A DNA stretch of 64,000 nt. It comes from Phocoena phocoena (taxonomy: Eukaryota; Chordata; Mammalia; Artiodactyla; Phocoenidae). The stretch spans positions 6,770,881 to 6,834,880 of the forward strand of contig NC_089223.1 of the NCBI RefSeq assembly GCF_963924675.1, given 5' to 3'. Numbering within the stretch: the first letter of the stretch is position 1; every line of letters starts with the position of its first letter. Under the pieces are notes generated by a model. That model worked only from the letters and a program-made list of their open reading frames with translations. It did not search any database and was not told where the DNA came from. The translations under genes were made by a program, and so were the position numbers. Of this stretch, positions 47,664-58,847 are shown in pieces.

Positions 47664-47851
47664 GAGGGCAATCCTCTAATAGAAAGGGCGGAAATAGAAA
47701 GAGCTTCAGGTGCATCTTGACTGTTATGTAGTTCCTTGGGAGATTGGGTCATACCCTGTCATTTTCTGGAGACGAGTTGACATCATCCAGACCTTCAGAA
47801 GGCCCTGTTTATGTTTAAAAATCCATAGTCCATCAAAAATCACAGAAGCTG

Positions 47852-48230
47852 GGACTTCCCTGGTGGCGCAGTGGTTGGGAATCTGCCTTCCAGTGCGGGG
47901 GACACGGGTTCGAGCCCTGGTCCGGGAGGATCCCACATGCCGCGGAGCAACTAAGCCCGCGATCCACAACTACTGAGCCCGTGCACCACAACTACTAAGC
48001 CTGCGCTCTAGAGCCCGCGAGCCACAACTACTGAAGCCTGCGCGCCCAGAGCCCGTGCTCCACAACAAGAGAAACCACCGCAATGAGAAGCCTGCCCACC
48101 GCAACGAAGAGTAGCCCCCGCTCGCTGCAACTAGAGAAAGCCCGCATGCAGCAACGAAGACACAACGCAGCCAAAAATAAAATAAATTAAAAACAAAACA
48201 AAAAAAAACCAAGATGACTCTTTAAAAAAA
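47852..48230 (+). mobile_element. CHR-type SINE, long variant
   Basis: Head 'ggacttccctggtggcgcag' and B box 'gggttcgagccc', then the long body with repeated 'cacaactactgagcc'/'cacaactactaagcc'/'cacaactactgaagcc' units and an A-rich tail. A 17-bp duplication 'aaaaatcacagaagctg' lies at 47835-47851 and 48231-48247. It is only about 190 bp from the short SINE upstream, in the same orientation. Confidence 0.95.
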
Positions 48231-48247
48231 AAAAATCACAGAAGCTG

Positions 48248-48694
48248 TTGAAGGTACTGGACGGGGCCTGCCATCAGAGAGACAGACTGAGTATCAGGCT
48301 TTCATGTGTCCTGCGTGGTTGCTTTCAAGTCATAAACAGCAGGACAGAGCCTGATGAGCCTCAGGTGTCAAAGGAAAACACAACTGTTTGGCTGCCCTGG
48401 GAAATTCTCATAGGAAAGAAAACAGAAAAATTAAGTGTGTGGTAAGGAAGAAAAGCTGAGGAAAAGGGAAAGTATTAAGGCTGATTTTTTTATCTTCCCA
48501 TCTCCTGAAATCACGTTGTCTCAAGCCCAAATCACTGCACACCTAGGCAATGGTGAGACTGGTCCAAACCCCTCATTCCCACGCCTGGCTCTCCCCACTA
48601 AACCTCCCTCCCAGGCTACCAAATACCCTGAGCATCTGAAGCATCGCTGTGATAGCTTTTCTTCTTTGCTGCAAAGTCTCTAATCCTCAAGTGG
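48248..48694. other. Unassigned noncoding sequence
   Basis: About 450 bp, no recognised gene or repeat. Confidence 0.45.
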
Positions 48695-48766
48695 TCCCCG
48701 TGGTCTAACAGTTAAATTCAGCATTCATGGTCCCCAACAGTTCAACCCTATTTGAGGCCGGGTCAG
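48695..48766 (+). pseudogene. tRNA-Glu-like relic
   Basis: The block 'tccccgtggtctaacagtta' and 'aattcagc' aligns by eye with the 5' half and A box of a tRNA-Glu ('tccctggtggtctagtggtta'). About 30 bp on, 'cagttcaaccc' sits where the B box would be. The anticodon-arm region and 3' acceptor strand are not conserved and no A-tail or target duplication is seen. It could be a decayed tRNA pseudogene or a fragment of an old tRNA-derived SINE. Confidence 0.35.
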
Positions 48767-51599
48767 ACACCAGGAAATCAGCCATGCCTTCTCTCCTTAC
48801 GGAAAACCACCCTCTGTGTGTGTGTCATAAACCGCTGTTTGATGTGGACGTTTCTATTGTAGCCTTTGGGGAGAGAGCAGAGACCAAGAGAAGGCACCAC
48901 AGACAAAGCTCCATATGGATCACTCAGCAACATCTTCTGGAGGAAGGAATCAATGGAAATTAAACAGTCCTACGGCCAAGTGAAAGATTCTTGTATTCAA
49001 CACAGGATATCCCATGAAAATTGAAAATTCCCCAACTATTTAGGGAGGTCTATCATGTTTATGAACTATGAGAGGATATAAAATTCTAATCCGCTCACTT
49101 TTTGCTTCTAGTAATAAAATTGAGCCAAACAGAAGGAGAAAGCAAGCGATTGGTGGGAAAGAAAACTCAGCCATCTAGGGATGTCTCTTTTGTTTATTTG
49201 CATCCTTATGCAAACCCCACACAGCCTCGCTGCAAATCCTTGCATCACAGAATTATGGACCACACTCCTCTGAAGATCAGTCACTGTGTTTCCTCACCAT
49301 AGATGGAGCCTGGGTTTTCCCTGGGGACACAATGTCCCTCTTAAACTCTTCCAGTGAAAGTGGACAGATCTCTGAGCCCCTGAACAATAGAAAGGGATTC
49401 ACGCATATTTAACACCCACCTCTGGCTTCTGTGCTGGCTGTTGTCTTGTTTAGGCTTATTAAGGTCTTTTTATGGGTTTATGTCAACCTCTTCTGTCACC
49501 ATTGCTCTGTCCCTTGACCTCCAGAACCCTCTGTTGCTTGCCTGGATTTTCTTGTGTACGTCTCCCACCCAGTCCTTGTATTTTACTATTGGGCCTTCAT
49601 TAATATATTTGGAACTACCTTTTGGACTGGAAATAGAGAAAAGTGATCTGCAAAAATAAAAGAAGAGTAAAACAGATACACAAAGGGGGCTTCCTGCGTC
49701 TCCACAGCACTCCAGTCCACTGTCGTCCTCCAAAGGCCACACAGAATCCCCACTCTTAGAGTCAAGAGACCCTAGTATCCTCCTTTAACTCAAGTTAGTT
49801 CAAATTGAGTTCCTATTCTAACAGAACAACACTTTTCAGGGATTATTTATTTGCCTAAATTGAACGTGTCTCATCTTTCACTTTAGCAAAATGAGAGGTT
49901 GTATTTAACTGCTTCCTGGAGCTATCAGAAGGAACAAGTAATCAGTCAGGATGCTGTGTCTTGGAGGAGAATGTGGGCAACTTTCCCCCGCTGTGTGGCC
50001 CAGGGTTCTTTCTGGATCACTTGACTCTCTAACTGGAACATTCCTCACCAGCTCTTTAACTCAGGGCGGGGAAGTTCCACTAGCTTTGGATTTGAAAATC
50101 TAGTAAGGCTGAATCCACATTCTTTCGAGCTAGCAAAGGGTGAGGGCTGGGAAGTGGCTCCCCGTTAGGTGGGAATGTTCAGTCCAGATCCCCATAACCC
50201 TTATTCCAGGCTGGAATTCTGGGCTTATCCCACACCCGGAGTTCCAAGCACCACTGTCAGGCTGTCTGTGTGCTTGTTCTTCCTAGAACAGAGCTAAGAG
50301 AAAAGTGAAGTCTTTCTTACACAACAGTCTCTATTAAAAATTGGAAAATGAAAGCTCCTAAGAGGAGTATTTCACAGAAACAAAGCTAATGCTTACGCTT
50401 GTTCCACGTCATCATTGGGTTACCTGTCTAGCACCTAAAGGCGTTTGACATTGTGTCCTCTGACTTGGTTTCTAAAGATAATTTGAGCTACTGTCATGAT
50501 GTTCAGCTTGGCGGTTCGTCGCCCAGAAACTCTGCAGCAGATGGCTCTCTCATAAAGCTACAGTGGTCTAGGGGTCACTTTCTGTTCTTCATTCATCTTG
50601 ATCTTTGTTGCCTTAGCAAGCTGTTTTCACATTCTTGTTAGTTGGTGGTAAGTAATTTATTTATAATAGAATTGTGTGTATTGATACTCTTTTCTGATGA
50701 TATCAATTATGAATGCAGATTAGACTCTTACTTTAGTAAGAAAGCATTAGTCATGAGCTAAAATGAAGTCATGCTTATTTTAGCAGCTATAGGGCTTGTT
50801 AACTTTCAAGAAATGTGGCATAGGCTTGTTTACAGAATTCTGAAACCTCCTTAGGTTGAGCAGTAAAGCATATTGCATGTTTAGTTTCACGGATTAAAAA
50901 AAATCAACAACAACGAAAAAAACAGAAACAAGAACATATTCTGCTTCCGCGCAGGTCCTAATTCTGCCACAAACTTGTTAGTCTTTAGACAAGTTAATTA
51001 ACTTTTCTAATTTTTCTATGAAGTAGGGTTAAAAATAGTTGAATAATCTTCTCTCAGAACAGTGGGAACTACTATGTAAAATGGTTTATAAAGCCATATA
51101 TAACATTTTACAGATTTTAGTTGCGGTTATGTTTTCTGCTGATAATATAAGATAGCATATGTTAAATCTGCCTCATGTTCAGTCCACACTTTCATCAGCT
51201 TCCTTCTGGTTTATTAAAACTGCGTTGGTAGCTGAACTCATTAGTAAAACTGGAGACTTTTCACTGGCGTTTGATATATATATGAAAGAAAAGTGTTTTC
51301 ATACTGAAATGTCTTCAGAGCTGTCACTTTTCGGCTTCCCTTTGGTATTCCTTAATGCTGACTTTACATCTAGTAATTTGATACATTTTTCTGAAAAGCC
51401 TGCCCCTCAGAGGATGGGAGTTTGTGCCATTTACTAAAAGATTAATAACAACCACCAGCATGGCTGGTGTCAAGGCGGTGAGAGCAGAGCAAGGGCGCCC
51501 TCTTGCGAGGATGTTCTGCCAGTGCACCTCACGGATGGATGTAATTTGCGGCTCTAGGAGAGGGATATTCTCAGCACTCATTTGAGGTAGATGATTCTG
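48767..51599. other. Unassigned noncoding sequence
   Basis: The longest stretch in which I recognise nothing, about 2.8 kb. Frames at 49441-49659 (+), 49470-49742 (-), 50453-50641 (+), 51159-51437 (+) and 51324-51581 (-) are short, overlap on opposite strands and have no family features. It could contain single-copy regulatory sequence, which I cannot judge without conservation data. Confidence 0.4.
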
Positions 51600-51802
51600 C
51601 TGCTGTTTGTTTTATTTGCTTAAGAGACCTTCATACGTGGGAGTCATTGACCGTGATTTTGTTTTAATTTACATGTATAAGTGAACTCATATATTTTATT
51701 TTTCGCTGTCTGACTTATTTCACCGAGCATAAGTACCCTTTAGGTCCAACCACGTTGTTCCAAATGGCAAGATTTCATTCTTTACATGACTAAGTAATAT
51801 TC

Positions 51803-51804
<2 letters not shown>

Positions 51805-51858
<54 letters not shown>
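51805..51858. repeat. (TG)n microsatellite, 27 units
   Basis: A perfect TG array inside the antisense L1 ORF2 tail, where the family normally has a short TA/CA-rich stretch ('atatatacaatggaatatta'). The array probably grew from that seed. Confidence 0.95.
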
Positions 51859-51860
<2 letters not shown>

Positions 51861-52343
51861 CACATTTTCTTTATCCATTCGTCTATCAATGGACACTTAG
51901 GTTGCTTCCATATCTCAGCTATTGTAAGTAATGCTGTAATGAGCATAGGGGCGTATGTTTCTTTTTGAATTAGCGTTTTTTCTTCTCCATAAAAATACCC
52001 AGAAGTGGAATTGACGGATTGTATAGCAGTTTTATTTTTAACTTCTTAAGGAACTTCCACACTGTTTTCCTTAGTGGCTGCACCAATTTACTTTCGCGCC
52101 AACAGTGCGTGAGGGCTCCCCTTTCTCCACACCCTCAGCAACACTTGTCTTTTTGATAATATCCATTCTGACTGGTGTGAGGGGATATCTTGTTGTGGCT
52201 TTGATTTGTATTTCCCTGATCTTCCTTTTCTCTCTCTTCTCCTTCTGGGACCCCTATAATGTGAAAGTTAGTACACTTGATGTTGCCCCAGACATCTCTT
52301 AAAATGTCCTCATTTTTAAAATTCTTTTTTCTTGTTCATGTTC

Positions 52344-52560
52344 AGCTTGGGGTCCCAGCATGGTTGGCCATGGAGCCCGAGTCTCCTGGGGGTGACGCCA
52401 GCCCACTGGGGGGCAGTGTCATGTCCTGGGGCAGCTTGCTGGGAGGCTGGGGGCGCCCAGGGCTGGTGCTGACCTGCTTGTGGCTGGGACTGAGGCCCCT
52501 GGCTGCTTGGCCTGGGGGGGTCCTGGCCTGGGGGCTGCCAACTGACTGGGTCCCAGTGCT
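52344..52560 (-). repeat. GC-rich G-run segment of L1 5'UTR
   Basis: The plus strand is packed with runs of three to seven G ('ctggggggcagtgtcatgtc', 'gggaggctgggggcgcccag', 'cctggggggg'). It belongs to the antisense L1 5'UTR but is absent from the other two 5'UTR copies in this window, which are shorter here. G-runs of this density could fold as G-quadruplexes. Confidence 0.65.
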
Positions 52561-53215
52561 AACAGTCTAGAGAATGGACTCCAGAATGGCACGTGCCAGC
52601 CCCACTGTCCACGTGGTAGAACAAGCTCCCCAAAATGGCTGCCTCCAGCATCTATGTCCCCAGGGGAGTCCCACATGCCTCCTTCATCTGCGGAAGGCTC
52701 TCCATGATCAGCAAACGGCTCTGACCCGGGGTTTTTTCAAACTACAGTCTCTGGGCTGGAATTCAGAGCATGTGAGATTTTGTGTGCACCCTTTAAGGGT
52801 GGAGTGTCTCTTTCCTACAGCCCTCCAGCTCTCCTGAATCCAAGCCCCACTGGCTTTCAAAGCCAAACTTTCTGGGAGCTTGTCTGCCCAGTGCAGGACC
52901 CCTGGGCTGGGGACCCCAATGCGGGGCTCAGACCCCTTGCTTTCTGGGGACAACCTCTGCAATTGTAATTATCCTCCTGTCTGTGGGTTGCCAACCAAGT
53001 GTGGATTTGACTCTAATGCATCTCCATCCCGCCTACACATCTCATGGTAGTTCCTTCTTTATATCTTTAGTTGTGGAAAACCTTTCCTGCTCATATTCAG
53101 GTCATTCTGATGAATCATTGCTCTGTAAATAGCTATAATTTTGGTGTGCCCATGGGAGGGGGAGAGTTCAGTGTCTTCCTACTTCACCACCTTGGTCACA
53201 CCTTCCTGAGCCATC

Positions 53216-53560
53216 TTTCTGACTGGACCTGATTCTTGGCCTGTGGTTCTTGACCTGTGAGCTTACTTTAGCAAGAACCCCCTGCCCTTCATATCTAATC
53301 AAGTTCCTCATCCCCTACACTATTGATACACAATCAGATTCTCTTCCTCTCCTCCTTGGTACCTAATCAAGTTTCTTTCAGTAATTTTCCATCCACTGAT
53401 TCCCTCACTTTAACCATTGTAATCCCCAGCTGCCCTTGTTTTCTGACCTGAGTTCAGTTTTACACTGAAGTCTCTCTACTTTATGCGGTAGTTCAAATAA
53501 GATCTGTCTTGACATTTTTAACAAGTTTCTGGTGTGATTTCTCTTTGACAGGTCCTAAAA
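53216..53560 (+). mobile_element. Possible LTR 3' part (endogenous retrovirus)
   Basis: The end 'aaataagatctgtcttgaca', 'tttttaacaagtttctggtg' and 'tgatttctctttgaca' resembles the R/U5 end of a class I LTR, preceded by a pyrimidine-rich U3-like region with two 'ctaatcaagtt' repeats. It abuts the L1 5' end exactly, and no 5' LTR end is visible. Family not assigned. Confidence 0.4.
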
Positions 53561-54122
53561 ATATTAGACAACCTTTCACTCAATAATTTCATCTCTGAGA
53601 GTTTGTCTTAAAGAAATAAGTCAGAGTCCAGTAAAAAGATTTATTAATGAATTTGATGGTAGTCAATAAAATAGGAAAGGAATAGAAACAGATAGTCAAT
53701 TTAAAATATCCAGCATTAGGGGCATGAGTGAGCAAACCAAGATGTAGTAATTCAGTGGTATATACTGTAGCCACAGGTTATAAAGCAACATGAAAAAAAA
53801 TTAATTGTATTACTGAAGTGCTTTGCATAAATTTATAAGCACTGTAGTTTTAAAGTATTTTTAAATATAAATGTGGTTTTTTCTAAAGTCAATGACAATT
53901 TTTAAAATTGGGGTTATTAAATATGAAAATAAATGTAAGAGATATAATAATCATATGCAATGTGTAGATCTTGTTCGGGATCTGGTTTGAACAAAATAAA
54001 TATAAAAAGATATTTTGGGAATAATGGAATTTTTAATATGGACTATGGACTGGCTTTCGTATTATGTAAATATATATTACACTTTACATTATGGGAGAAT
54101 ATGGTCCTTAATTTTTAGGAAT
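53561..54122. other. Unassigned AT-rich sequence
   Basis: About 560 bp, AT-rich, no recognised gene or repeat. Confidence 0.45.
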
Positions 54123-54137
54123 ATAAAATGAGCTAAG

Positions 54138-54603
54138 CAGAGAAAAGATTTAAAAAATATATAGGGCTTCCCTGGTGGCGCAGTGGTTGAGAATCTGCCT
54201 GCTAATGCAGGGGACACGGGTTCGAGCCCTGGTCTGGGAGGATCCCACATGCCGCGGAGCAACTAGGCCTGTGAGCCGCAACTACTGAGCCTGCGCGTCT
54301 GGAGCCTGTGCTCCGCAACGAGAGGCCGCGATAGTGAGAGGCCCGCGCACCACGATGAAGAGTGACCCCCACTTGCCACAACTAGAGAAAGCCCTCGCAC
54401 AGAAACGAAGACCCAACACAGCAAAAATAAACTAATTAATTAATGAACTCCTACCCCCAACATCTTCTTTAAAAAAAAAAAAAAAAGTATAAAGCCTAAC
54501 TCCAATTCCCTATAGCCTGGCTGCTAGTTCCTTTCTGTAGCTAGCATGATATTTACCAATATATTTTAAACCAAGGCATGAAAAAATAAATAAAAAAACA
54601 AAA
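54138..54603 (+). mobile_element. Inserted unit holding a CHR SINE plus flanking sequence
   Basis: A 15-bp direct repeat, 'ataaaatgagctaag', occurs at 54123-54137 and 54604-54618. Between them lie 26 bp of non-SINE sequence, the CHR SINE 54164-54487, about 90 bp of other sequence and an A-rich end ('gaaaaaataaataaaaaaac'). The duplication therefore encloses more than the SINE. I infer a retrotransposed unit with extra 5' and 3' sequence, or a SINE nested in an older insert. Confidence 0.6.
54164..54487 (+). mobile_element. CHR-type SINE, intermediate variant
   Basis: Head and B box ('gggttcgagccc') are standard. The middle carries the short-variant block ('gcctgcgcgtctggagcctg', 'agtgagaggcccgcgcacc') but then continues into the long-variant 3' body ('gaagagtgacccccacttgc', 'cacaactagagaaagccc'). 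It combines features otherwise separated between subfamilies. An A-run ends it at 54472-54487. Confidence 0.88.
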
Positions 54604-54720
54604 ATAAAATGAGCTAAGGATGAAATATTACAATGGTTGAGATTTTCTTTAAAATTCTTCTGCAAAGAAAAGAAATTAGATGAACAGATACGGAAATCTG
54701 TTTATAATTTTATATCTAGG

Positions 54721-55241
54721 TGTTCAAGTTATCTATTGCTTTTTAACAAACCATCTAGAAACAAGGTCTTAAAGTGATAACAATCATTATTTTACTCACA
54801 AATTTGGTGGTCGCCTTGAATCCAGGGCCCATCCTGCAGTTGTAGTCAGATGGTGGCTCTACCTGGGTCGTTCTTCATACAAAAGGATGGGGGCTGGAAG
54901 AGCTGGACTCTTCCTCTCCTTCCCTCACCCTTTCTCCTTCTCTCTCCCAAGTGGTTTCTATCCTTGGTGACCTCAGAGAAAACAGACTTCTTACACGGTA
55001 GCTGAGGCTCTCAGAACAAGGTCCCGAAAGAAACCAGCAGGAGCCTTGTGTTCTTTTTTTACCATATAGAAGTTACACAGCATCGCTTCACTTCTACCGT
55101 AGCCAATTGGTCCACTCAGGTCAAGTGGAAGGGTCGTAGACTCCAGCTTTTGATGGTAGAGTGGCAAAGTCATATGGTAAGAATAGCATGTGAGATAGAC
55201 GATACTGTCCCAGCCATCTTTTAAAAATAGTATCTGCCACA
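54721..55241 (-). mobile_element. MLT1-type (ERVL-MaLR) solo LTR
   Basis: TG-start 'tgttcaagttatctattgct' and end 'atctgccaca' fit a complete LTR read on the minus strand. Internal MLT1 blocks include 'gattataa'-type A-rich start, 'gatggtggctctacctgggt', 'tagccaattggtccactcag' and 'cccagccatctttt'. Frames at 54991-55242 are spurious. Confidence 0.85.
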
Positions 55242-57111
55242 CTAGGTGATGGATATTGGAGATTTGTCATCATATTTTCTTTCATATGTTTTGAAATAAT
55301 TATTTTTTGAATTGAGGAAAAAACTAAAAGGAAATGCATCAAAGCGTGCACAGAAAGCCTCTTAAATGATTTTTCATCTTCTTAAATTGCCTATAATGTT
55401 ATATTAATTCTATAACTTAATACAAAAATATAATTTAAAAGAAATATTACCTTAATCCCTTCCCAATAGCCGAAAGTAGTCAGGATGTTCTAATATTCTA
55501 AAATTAAGTCATAATAAACATTATTAATGAAAGCTACTGCCATTTCCTTATTTCTTTTACATTTTTCAAAAATCTATTGTTAGGTTGGAGCAGAGAGAGG
55601 TTAGGATTTATATCCCAGCTTAGATAATTACCAGATTGTATGTAAACCGGGCATCCAGGGACAATGGATGAGTTAATATGTGAATCATCTATAAAACAGT
55701 GTGCAAAATTTGGTGGATGTGCTTCAGTACATCTCATGCGGGGAGAGGATCCATAGATTTTATCAAATTCTGGGATCAAAAATTTAAGGATCACGATTGT
55801 TATTCTTGTTGTTGTTTAAAAAGTGTAACTTTTTTTCTAGCTCTGTGGATTCACTGAAAACATACATCACATTTCTACCTCTCTAATCAGTTATCTTCCC
55901 TTCATCATCCCCTACTTTGTTCACACCTACCTGCATAAATTATACTCTCCAACTTCTCCCCAAAGCCATAAGATTAGAGGTGGACATAAGCTCTGGCCAT
56001 CTTTTTAATAATATCCAATGAATATTCACAGGTCTGTAACTCTATATCTTTAAATCTGAGTATTTGAGGAAGAATATTTCTGGATGCTACAACCCTCTAC
56101 CCAATGATACATTAGACTATACTTTGTTAACAGTTGGTGCTACTAAAAAAAAAATCACCAGATTGGCATTTTACCATCTTCTCTGTGTTTTTTTCCAGGA
56201 GAATTTGGGTCATATTCTAAATCAGCTTTTTTTTAGGTTTGGATACTCTGTTCAGATTATTGGCTCTATATCTTACTAGGTTGTCTAGGCAGCATTTATG
56301 TTGTTCTGCAAGAGAAAACTTCAGCAATTGATTTTAGTTGTTTTCTCTTATTTTGGAAAAAAAAATCTCATGAGGAATGAAAAAGTGAAACCAATGAGAA
56401 AACATGCAAACATGCGATTTTTAATGAGTGTTCTAAGAAACCCAGCAAGATGTTTCCCAGTCACTTTGAGTACCTCCCTGAGCAAGTCCATTCACTTCTG
56501 CACTCCAACCACTAATTACTAATTCTTTGGAGGTTCCAAAGGAGAGGTTATTGATGCATGACACACACAAAGAATTCAAACACAAAGAAAGTGTGCTGGT
56601 CCACAATCTCTTATTTGCAATTTCAAAATCCAACAACTCTGAAAATTGAAAATTTTTTCCATAACTCATTTGGTGCTGAAACATGATCTGACTGGGATTC
56701 ATTTGATAATAAAACTTGACTACTTTTAGTCATTTTTCATTCCTCTTAGCCATAAGTTTTACTGTAGAACTGTTAATAGATTGGATAACTGTTAATAGAT
56801 TGGATAACCTAGCCCTCCTCTGAGAGTGTTATATAACACAGAGTACCTGTCTGAAACAGAAGATTCTGAATACAAAATCCATCTAAGTCCTTGGGCTTTC
56901 TATAAAATTGTAGATCTAAGCTAACAGTTATTTAATATATTAGTCTAAATAATTTCAAACATTAAAGCACTCCCAAGACATTTTAACAATATAATAAAGA
57001 TAGAAAAACATATCAATTAACTTCATAGAGGGAATGCTTTAATGAAATAACACTCTAATGAGATTAAATGTCTTTATTAAGATCTAAAAAATCTGATAAA
57101 GAAGAGTAATA
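55242..57111. other. Unassigned noncoding sequence
   Basis: About 1.87 kb, AT-rich, no recognised gene. A 19-bp perfect tandem duplication ('aactgttaatagattggat') lies at 56768-56786 and 56787-56805. Confidence 0.45.
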
Positions 57112-57300
57112 ATCATAGCTAACATTTATTGAGCCCTGATAAAGTGCTAGGTGCTCTATTAAGCAACTTACATACATTATCTCATTAATTCCTCTATACA
57201 ACCAAATAAATTAGGTATTTTTTATTATACTTTATAACTAAGGAAACCGAGCTACAAAACAGTTAAATAACATTCCAGGGTACATTTACAAGAGGTTGAG
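57112..57300 (-). repeat. MIR SINE relic
   Basis: 'gctaacatttattgagccct', 'aaagtgctaggtgctctatt', 'cattatctcattaattcctc' and 'aactaaggaaaccgagctac' are the reverse-strand MIR core in full order. Confidence 0.85.
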
Positions 57301-57470
57301 ATAGACTCTTGAGTCTAGTTAATGACTGTAGAGCCTGTATAGCAAACCCACTCGTTCTGGAATGATGAGAAACGGACCCTAAGATGTATTATACAATCGT
57401 ATTGAGCAGTTTGGTACTCCCAAAAATAAACAGGCGTGCTAAAACTAATGAGTAAGAGTGTGAAAATGAG

Positions 57471-57992
57471 TGTTGCACTTTCCTGCACCACAAACAACCA
57501 TAAAACGTAGTGGCTTAAAACAGTTATTACCTCTAATAATTTTGTGGCTTGACTTGGCTTACCTGGGTGGTTCTTGTTTGGGATTTTTCCCATGATTACA
57601 GCTCAGGAGTGGCTGGAGCTAGAATCAGCTGAAGTTCATCTGGGATACATGTCCAAGGTGGTCCACTCACACGGTTAGCAGCTGATACTGGCTATTAGCT
57701 AGGGCTGTAACTGGAGCACCCGTACCACACCTCTCCGTGTGGCTTGGATTTTTCACAGGATGGTTCCAAGAATAAGTGTTCTAAGAAACCCAGGAAGAAA
57801 TTGTAAGACCTCATAACATAGCTTCATAAGTCCCAGAATAGTTTTCTGCCACATTCTGTTGGGCAGACAGGTCACTGAGTCCAGCCCAGATTCAAGAAGA
57901 GAGTAACCTGACCCCACCTCCTGATATGACGAGCAGCACATGCACCAAAAAGAAAGTAATTGATGGGGGACGTTTCTGGATACTATTTGCCA
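57471..57992 (-). mobile_element. MLT1-type LTR, 3' LTR of the minus-strand element
   Basis: Starts TG at 57471 and ends CA at 57991-57992. It contains 'aacgtagtggcttaaaacag', 'ggctgtaactggagcacccg'-like middle, 'ccagcccagattcaagaaga' and 'cacctcctgatatgacgagc'. Confidence 0.82.
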
Positions 57993-58030
57993 TAGTTCAC
58001 CTTCTGATCACCACAATTTACATTTTTCTT

Positions 58031-58234
58031 TTTTTTTTTTTTGCGGTACACGGGCCTCTCACTGTTGTGGCCTCTCCCGTTGCGGAGCACAGGCTCTGGA
58101 CACGCAGGCTCAGCGGTCATGGCTCACGGGCCCAGCCGCTCCGCGGCATGTGGGATTTTCCCGGACCGGGGCACGAACCCGCGTCCCCTGCATCGGCAGG
58201 CGGACTCTCAACCACTGTGCCACCAGGGAAGCCC
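58031..58234 (-). mobile_element. CHR-type SINE, short variant
   Basis: A minus-strand copy with a T-run tail at the left and the 'ggaagccc' head at the right. It is flanked by a perfect 20-bp duplication at 58011-58030 and 58035-58054 (by sequence, the right copy begins within the final C-run of the head). Both promoter boxes are intact. It is one of the youngest insertions here and lies in the internal region of the MaLR element. Confidence 0.95.
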
Positions 58235-58383
58235 CCACAATTTACATTTTTCTTATGTGCAGAATGGACTCACCACCACTCCCAAGATCCCCTAGAGTCT
58301 TATTTTACTATGGCATCAGCTGAAAGTCCAGGATCTCCTCATTTAACTTACATTCAGATACAGATTATATAGTTTCCTGGGTA

Positions 58384-58847
58384 CAGGCATATCTCATTTT
58401 ATTGCATTTTGCTTTACTGAGCTTCACAGATATTGCTTTTTTTTTTTACCAATTGAAGGTTTGTGTCAACCCAGAATCAAGCAAGTCTATCGGTGCCATT
58501 TTTCTAGCAGCATTCGCTCACTTCATGTCTCTGTGTCACATTTTGGTAATTCTCGCGATATTTCAAACTTTCTCATTGTTATTACATTTGTTAAGGTGAT
58601 CTACAATCAGTGCCTTTTGATGTTACAATTGTTATTACATTGGCTTTTTTTAGCAATGAAGTATTTTTAATTAAGGTATGTACATTGTTTTTTTTTTTAG
58701 ACATAATGCTATTGCTTAAACATAACTTTTAAACATAACTTTTATATCCACTAGGAAACCAAAAAATCCATGTGACCTGCTTTATTGCACTATTTGCTTA
58801 GCTGTGGCCGTCTGTAACTGAACCTGCAGTATCTCTGAGTTGTGCCT
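58384..58847 (+). mobile_element. Tigger1-like (TcMar) DNA transposon, non-autonomous
   Basis: The left terminus 'caggcatatctcattttatt' preceded by TA (58382-58383) and the right terminus 'tctctgagttgtgcc' followed by TA (58847-58848) form the inverted ends and TA target typical of Tigger elements. The body includes 'caagtctatcggtgccattt' and 'cacattttggtaattctcgc'. No transposase frame is left. Confidence 0.88.

Larger units (their letters stand above)
51600..53215 (-). mobile_element. L1 LINE, antisense, 5'UTR retained, body mostly deleted
   Basis: Minus-strand order from right to left: L1 5' end (complement of 'caaggtggtgaagtaggaag' near 53190-53210), 5'UTR to about 52344 matching the 5'UTR at 2225-3530, about 90 bp of ORF1 (52245-52330), then directly the ORF2 C-terminal region (52222 to about 51640). 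Most of ORF1, the endonuclease and RT are absent, and the 3'UTR and tail are not visible. The frame at 52277-52570 is 5'UTR sequence. Confidence 0.82.

Noticed and set aside
52277..52962. GC-rich frames on both strands that could suggest a small gene with a promoter
   Set aside because: The block aligns with the 5'UTR of the other L1 copies in this window read in antisense.
58384..58847. Possible hairpin or miRNA-like locus from inverted ends
   Set aside because: The inverted ends are the terminal repeats of a Tigger-type transposon with TA targets, and are too far apart for a small-RNA hairpin.
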